This document shows positions 60,175-64,000 of a stretch of DNA of 64,000 nucleotides, one piece after another; position 1 is the first letter of the stretch, and the number at the start of each line of letters is the position of its first letter. The position numbers and the translations under genes were made by a program. The notes beneath the pieces were generated by a model that saw only the letters and a program-made list of their open reading frames with translations, did no database searches and was not told the DNA's origin. The DNA comes from Dryas octopetala (lineage: Eukaryota; Streptophyta; Magnoliopsida; Rosales; Rosaceae): NCBI GenBank assembly GCA_963921425.1, contig OY992832.1:10106001-10170000 (forward strand), read 5' to 3'.

Positions 60175-60829
60175 GTTGGAGAATATGTATATGAAATTGG
60201 GTAGTTTTTTTGGGACGAAAGTAAAAACTCTATGAATCTATATGTATATAGAAATGAATGTATCCTTTTGATTTCTAGTAGTACTTGAAGACTTAGAGGT
60301 CACTTGCAAAGTAACACTAATTCTATGTTGTATTTATAGGAACCTAGTGATACATAAACATGTAAATTTTTAATAATTAATAATAGGGTCAGCTGCTTGG
60401 AAACTGAGATTTCCACACACTGTTCGATCAGTCTGAGTCAACTAGTCAAGCCACGCTCTCGATCAACCTCAAATTTGAAACAATGCTTTCAATTGTCTTA
60501 CAAATACAAGACAATTCAGATATTAGTTTGGTTAGTCAATAGTCATATATATATATGCATGCCTCGATCCAATTTAGACTCTCTTAAGCGTATACAAGGT
60601 GGTGCTTTAAAACTTTTAAGTAAATGGAAGTCTTCCATTTCATTTCGTATAAAAATTTATCAGACAGCTCTTCATAAAACAATCAATAAATTAAGTGGAC
60701 TTCAAAGTTGTTGTGTGATAGCTTCATTAATATTAACTCAAACCTAGAAGCTAGTTTCGTCACAACGCGCGTACCGGTTAACAATACTACTAAACCATAA
60801 TAATTGAAGGAACAAAAATAAATTAATTC

Positions 60830-60948
60830 CATCGATCACATCTATGTCTTCCGTCTTTGTGACTTCGTCAAGGCTAAGGAGTTTCTTCAACGTATGGCTG
60901 AGATTCACATTGAATATTACAAAGCCTTCTGTTGTTTGTGATAATACG
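60830..60948 (-). pseudogene. Possible HMA-family remnant beside the LTR
   Basis: The - strand frame reads 'FNVNLSHTLKKLLSLDEVTK', weakly like the 'VELTKTLRKKLGFASILSVEEVKK' part of the HMA gene 0.7 kb away. The LTR begins exactly where this similarity fades. Short and degenerate, so the call is tentative. Confidence 0.3.
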
Positions 60949-62008
60949 TGTTTGTGGGAAAAACCACATCGATCCGAATAGCCAATCACAGCTCGACACG
61001 TGGCTGGTCAACACCCACCTCGGAGTTGACTTTCTATGGTCAAACTTTGGCCTCCACATCATCACTGGTCAGCATTTCCTCTGCCAGCTCAGACCGAATT
61101 TCCACGCCGGGCCCACCATGTTCGGTCCGAGCCGAACCGATGATCTTTCAATGGATCGAGTGTCCATCTCACCACGGTCATTCCGGTTCGGCTCGGCTCG
61201 GCACAGGGCACGGTCTCTTTTCGAGTTCTGGCGTCGACCAGTTAGGGCTCGGAAGGACCCCAGTCTACTGGATCGGCTCAGTCTTGAATCCCATGCCCGA
61301 TCCGATCACACATGGACTTTATGTCTACGCATAAGAACATGTGCTTGTATCGGCTCGGCTCGGCTCTCCGCCGCCATTCCCGGGAAGATCATGCTGGGAC
61401 GAACCGCCACACTTAAATGCACCTGACACAAATCTTCTGACAGAGGGGATATCAGGCTTGCATTCATGACTACTGGAGCAGTCTGCCTGAACCTTCCAGC
61501 CTTGCATTTAATGGAGCATTCAATGCAGCATTGAATGCTGAAGAAGCAGGCAGCTGAGCATGCAACTAGGTCTGACCAGGTGCGTGGGTCTCTGGCAACC
61601 ATTCATTCACATGCAGGTATCTTACTCATTAAGGTTTCTTTTGCTTATATATATCAAGTCATATGTGCAAAAACGAGGACTACGCATCTACACACAAAAC
61701 ACTTACACAAAATTTCCACTCTCCGAAGAGCATACCCAACTTGCTGAGAATAACCCAGAACATTTGCCTTGTTCTTCCCATTCTCCCAAGTTCTTCCTTT
61801 GTTCTTCCTCATCCACCATCAAACACCATCACTGACTTCATCATCGGAGCGTGTTTGGCTGGTACCACACCGGTCCATCTCCCTTGACCTTGTTTCTCTT
61901 GCAGGAAGATCTCAACCAGCATCCACTTCATCATCCAGCGAAGCACCTGATCAGCCAGATCAGCTTATCTAAGTTGTTGCATCTACCTTACGAGAATTTG
62001 CATCAACA
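60949..62008 (+). repeat. 5' long terminal repeat
   Basis: 1060 bp, begins TGTTTGTGG and ends CATCAACA, matching end to end the solo LTR at 2487-3545. Contains the TATA box TATATATA at 61646-61653 and GC-rich 'cggctcggctcgg' tracts. Open frames across it are artefacts. Confidence 0.93.
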
Positions 62009-62028
62009 GATTGGCGCCGTCTGTGGGA
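62009..62028 (+). other. Primer-binding site region
   Basis: GATTGGCGCCGTCTGTGGGA directly follows the LTR; the TGGCGCC core is typical of the tRNA-primer site of many plant Gypsy elements. Confidence 0.75.
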
Positions 62029-62090
62029 ATTGACTTCAGCCGTTGTGTTCATCACCGCAAGCGCTAAGCTCTTCCTTCACGCGAGTCATC

Positions 62091-64000
62091 ATGACTACCA
62101 TCTTTCGGGACACCAGCTCTTCCTCAGGAACATCTCAGAATGATGAACAACATCAGCCTGAGACGCCTGAGAAAACGAGGGGAGCACAACTCCCCAGGAC
62201 ATCAAAGTCCAAAGGTCCCTCGAAAATCCGAGCTGCCCATAAACTCCTTAAGGAGAGCCGGCGACATCTAGCCGCAGAGAATGCACTCCTGAAGCAGAAT
62301 AATGAGCTGCTTGCGAAGCAGGCCGAGCTGGCCGGCGAACTTGCACGCCATCGTGCTCGGCTCGAGAATAGTGGGGGTTCGGGTTTCCAATCGCGCCGAA
62401 CCCGAACCGAGCAGGAGGTCCTTTCACCATCTCCTTCTCGGCAAAGCACTCCTGCCGAGCCGAACGACCAGACCGATCGGCAGGACTCGGATCACGTCTT
62501 CCCGGGCTTCGAGGACATGCCCCCGGCTGAACAGGCCGAGTGCCTGAACGCCCACCGTCTTCTTCAACGAAAACAGGCGGCTTTCGGGAAACGTGTCCCC
62601 AGGAATTCGGGCGGAGACCGTGCCGACCCGAATACAAACCGACGACCCCCGGCCCAATCAAGGTTGGGGGCCAACAGTCCAGTCGGTTCGGCTGAAACCA
62701 GGGTCCCGATTGGGGATAGGCTCGGCCCCATCATCAGCCAGGATCCTTCCCCATCAGGAGCTCACTCAGGGAGGCGATCGGTGAGCGACCGACTGGGATC
62801 GACTATGATCATGTCGGATCGATGACCGGTGAGCGAGAGGATCACTCGCCAGCCGGTGAGTGAGAGACTCGGTAACCAGGCCGAATGCTCGGGGGAAAAT
62901 GCGGCCGAGCCGACCCCGCCCGACGTGGAAAATCTTGTCCGGACTCTGGTCCAGGACCAAATCCGGAGCGTCCACGATCGGCTCGGCCACGTCGAGGTCT
63001 CCAGGGGATACATCGGTAGGGCCGACCACGGAGAGGAACTCCCCCTCCCGTACACCAGCAGAATCCTGGATGCTGAGGTCTCCCGCGACACCAAACCCCC
63101 CAAGATGGATCAGTACGATGGGACCAAGGATCCCTACGACCATCTTGACAGCTTCAGATACGCCATGGAGGCCCGCCAGGCATCTGAAGCCACGAAGTGC
63201 AGAATCTTCCCTTCGACCTTGAAGGGCTCGGCTCGGGGATGGTTCCGAACTCTCCAACCGAACTCCATCGATTCATTCTCCGACCTCCGAAGGGCCTTCC
63301 TGGCGAGATATCGGGTTGTATCCGAACGACTCTACAACTTGAACGATATGTCGCTCGTTAAGCAGCAGGAAGGGGAGAGCCTCAAGGCCTATCTGATCCG
63401 CTTCAACATCGAGTATACGAAGTGCGACGATTGCGACGATAGGTCAGCAAAGAATGCCCTCATGCAAGGTCTGCATGCTGGGGGACTCCGCTCCCACCTA
63501 ATGAGGAATCCTCCCTCCACTTACGATGAGCTTTCTGCCGAAGCCACTAAGTGGGCGCGGGCTGAGGAGTGGGATGCTCAGGTGGAGGCCCTGAATCCCA
63601 GGCCGACCTCGGCCAAGAGGAAGGAGGAAGAGGTTGCAAGTCCCAAACCCCAGGTCCAATCCAAGAAGACCAGGACCGAGGAGCCACGCCAACTTCTGGG
63701 TAAGGGACCCAAGTTTGTCCAGTACACGGAGTACACTCCCCTCAATGCCGGTCTGGAGACAATCTACTCCAAGGTCAAGGATCAACTCCCAGTTGCAAGG
63801 GAGATCAAGGGACCACCCCCAGACAAAATCAAGGAGGGCGTCTTCTGCAAATACCACTCCAATCACGGCCACGTTACGGGTGATTGCTACGCCCTCCGCG
63901 ACGGGATTGAGACTCTTGCCCGGGCGGGTAAGATCAATCAATTCCTGGCCGGTGGGCCTAGGATACCCAAGGCCGCGCCGAGGAAGCCCACCAACACCAT
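62091..64000 (+). pseudogene. gag: Gypsy gag polyprotein with one in-frame stop (partial)
   Basis: Starts MTTIFRDTSSSSGTSQ at the first ATG after the primer site. The N-terminus includes a Lys/Ala/Leu-rich coiled coil ('NELLAKQAELAGELARHRAR') and a Pro/Arg-rich segment. A TGA at 62823-62825 interrupts the frame ('MSDR' stop 'PVSERITRQ'). The same frame then stays open to the window end with the retrotransposon gag domain ('FPSTLKGSARGWFRTLQP', 'FLARYRV', 'QQEGESLKAYLIRFN') and a zinc-knuckle-like 'FCKYHSNHGHVTGDCYALRD'. The stop sits where CGA would give Arg in a 'SDR' repeat, consistent with a C-to-T change. No frameshift is seen. Product truncated unless the stop is read through. Confidence 0.85.

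Larger units (their letters stand above)
60949..64000 (+). mobile_element. Ty3/Gypsy retrotransposon, 5' part (runs off window)
   Basis: 5' LTR, primer-binding site and gag in normal order, continuing past the right edge; pol and the 3' LTR are not visible. The gag type with 'CKYHSNHGHVTGDC' and the TTGGCGCCGTCTGTGGGAA motif after the LTR suggest the Tat/Ogre-like branch of plant Gypsy elements. The 5' target duplication should be 'atacg' (60944-60948). Confidence 0.92.

Noticed and set aside
60932..61602. Frames up to 164 codons on both strands
   Set aside because: They lie in the LTR, and equivalent frames in the solo LTR (2696-3012) are different.
62153..63257. Minus-strand frames of 77-163 codons opposite gag
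   Set aside because: Shadows of the GC-rich gag frame, which has recognisable domains on the + strand.

Overview
This window is plant nuclear DNA from a eudicot. The evidence is AT-rich intergenic sequence, spliced genes with GT-AG introns and AT-rich introns, chloroplast-targeted and plant-only proteins (VARICOSE, subtilase SBT5 type), a MIR482/2118-type hairpin, and many small inverted-repeat transposons. A woody rosid such as a member of the Rosaceae would fit the gene set, but that is inference and not shown by a diagnostic sequence.

Layout, left to right. 0.6-1.1 kb: a short chloroplast DnaJ-like protein (+). 1.3-4.4 kb: a nest of transposons, including an hAT-like element inside a MITE, a solo Gypsy LTR with a 5-bp target duplication inside another MITE, and a foldback element. 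4.96-12.19 kb: complete 12-exon VARICOSE/EDC4 mRNA-decapping scaffold gene (-), with an hAT-like insertion 0.45 kb upstream. 15.4-19.6 kb: three tandem genes for tiny cysteine-rich single-pass membrane proteins (+), the last one truncated. 20.0-24.6 kb: complete 16-exon DDI1 (UBL, retroviral-type aspartic protease, UBA) (+). 25.6-36.9 kb: a tandem cluster of four kelch-like paralogues (+) plus a fragment of a fifth; all four carry at least one frame disruption, and the third is broken only by one extra T. 37.6-38.2 kb: PNO1/DIM2 ribosome-assembly factor (-), with telo-box and TGGGCY promoter motifs. 39.3-40.0 kb: a long-TIR element with a GC-rich foldback interior. 40.3-40.45 kb: a MIR482/2118-like precursor (+) with its own TATA box. 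41.0-51.4 kb: two complete tandem SBT5-type subtilases (-), both with a GC-AG first intron. 54.3-55.9 kb: BTB/POZ protein of the At1g55760 type (-). 59.6-60.2 kb: heavy-metal-associated domain gene (-), disrupted in exon 2. 60.95-64.0 kb: the 5' part (LTR, primer-binding site, gag) of a Ty3/Gypsy element that runs off the window; it belongs to the same family as the solo LTR at 2.5 kb.

The single-copy genes are housekeeping and look intact: mRNA decay (VCS), proteasome shuttle/protease (DDI1) and 40S assembly (PNO1). They are interleaved with tandemly duplicated, decaying or fast-changing families (kelch, mini-membrane proteins, subtilases) and with nested non-autonomous transposons. Exon boundaries were derived by hand from splice sites, reading-frame phase and family knowledge. 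Every multi-exon gene called intact closes in frame.
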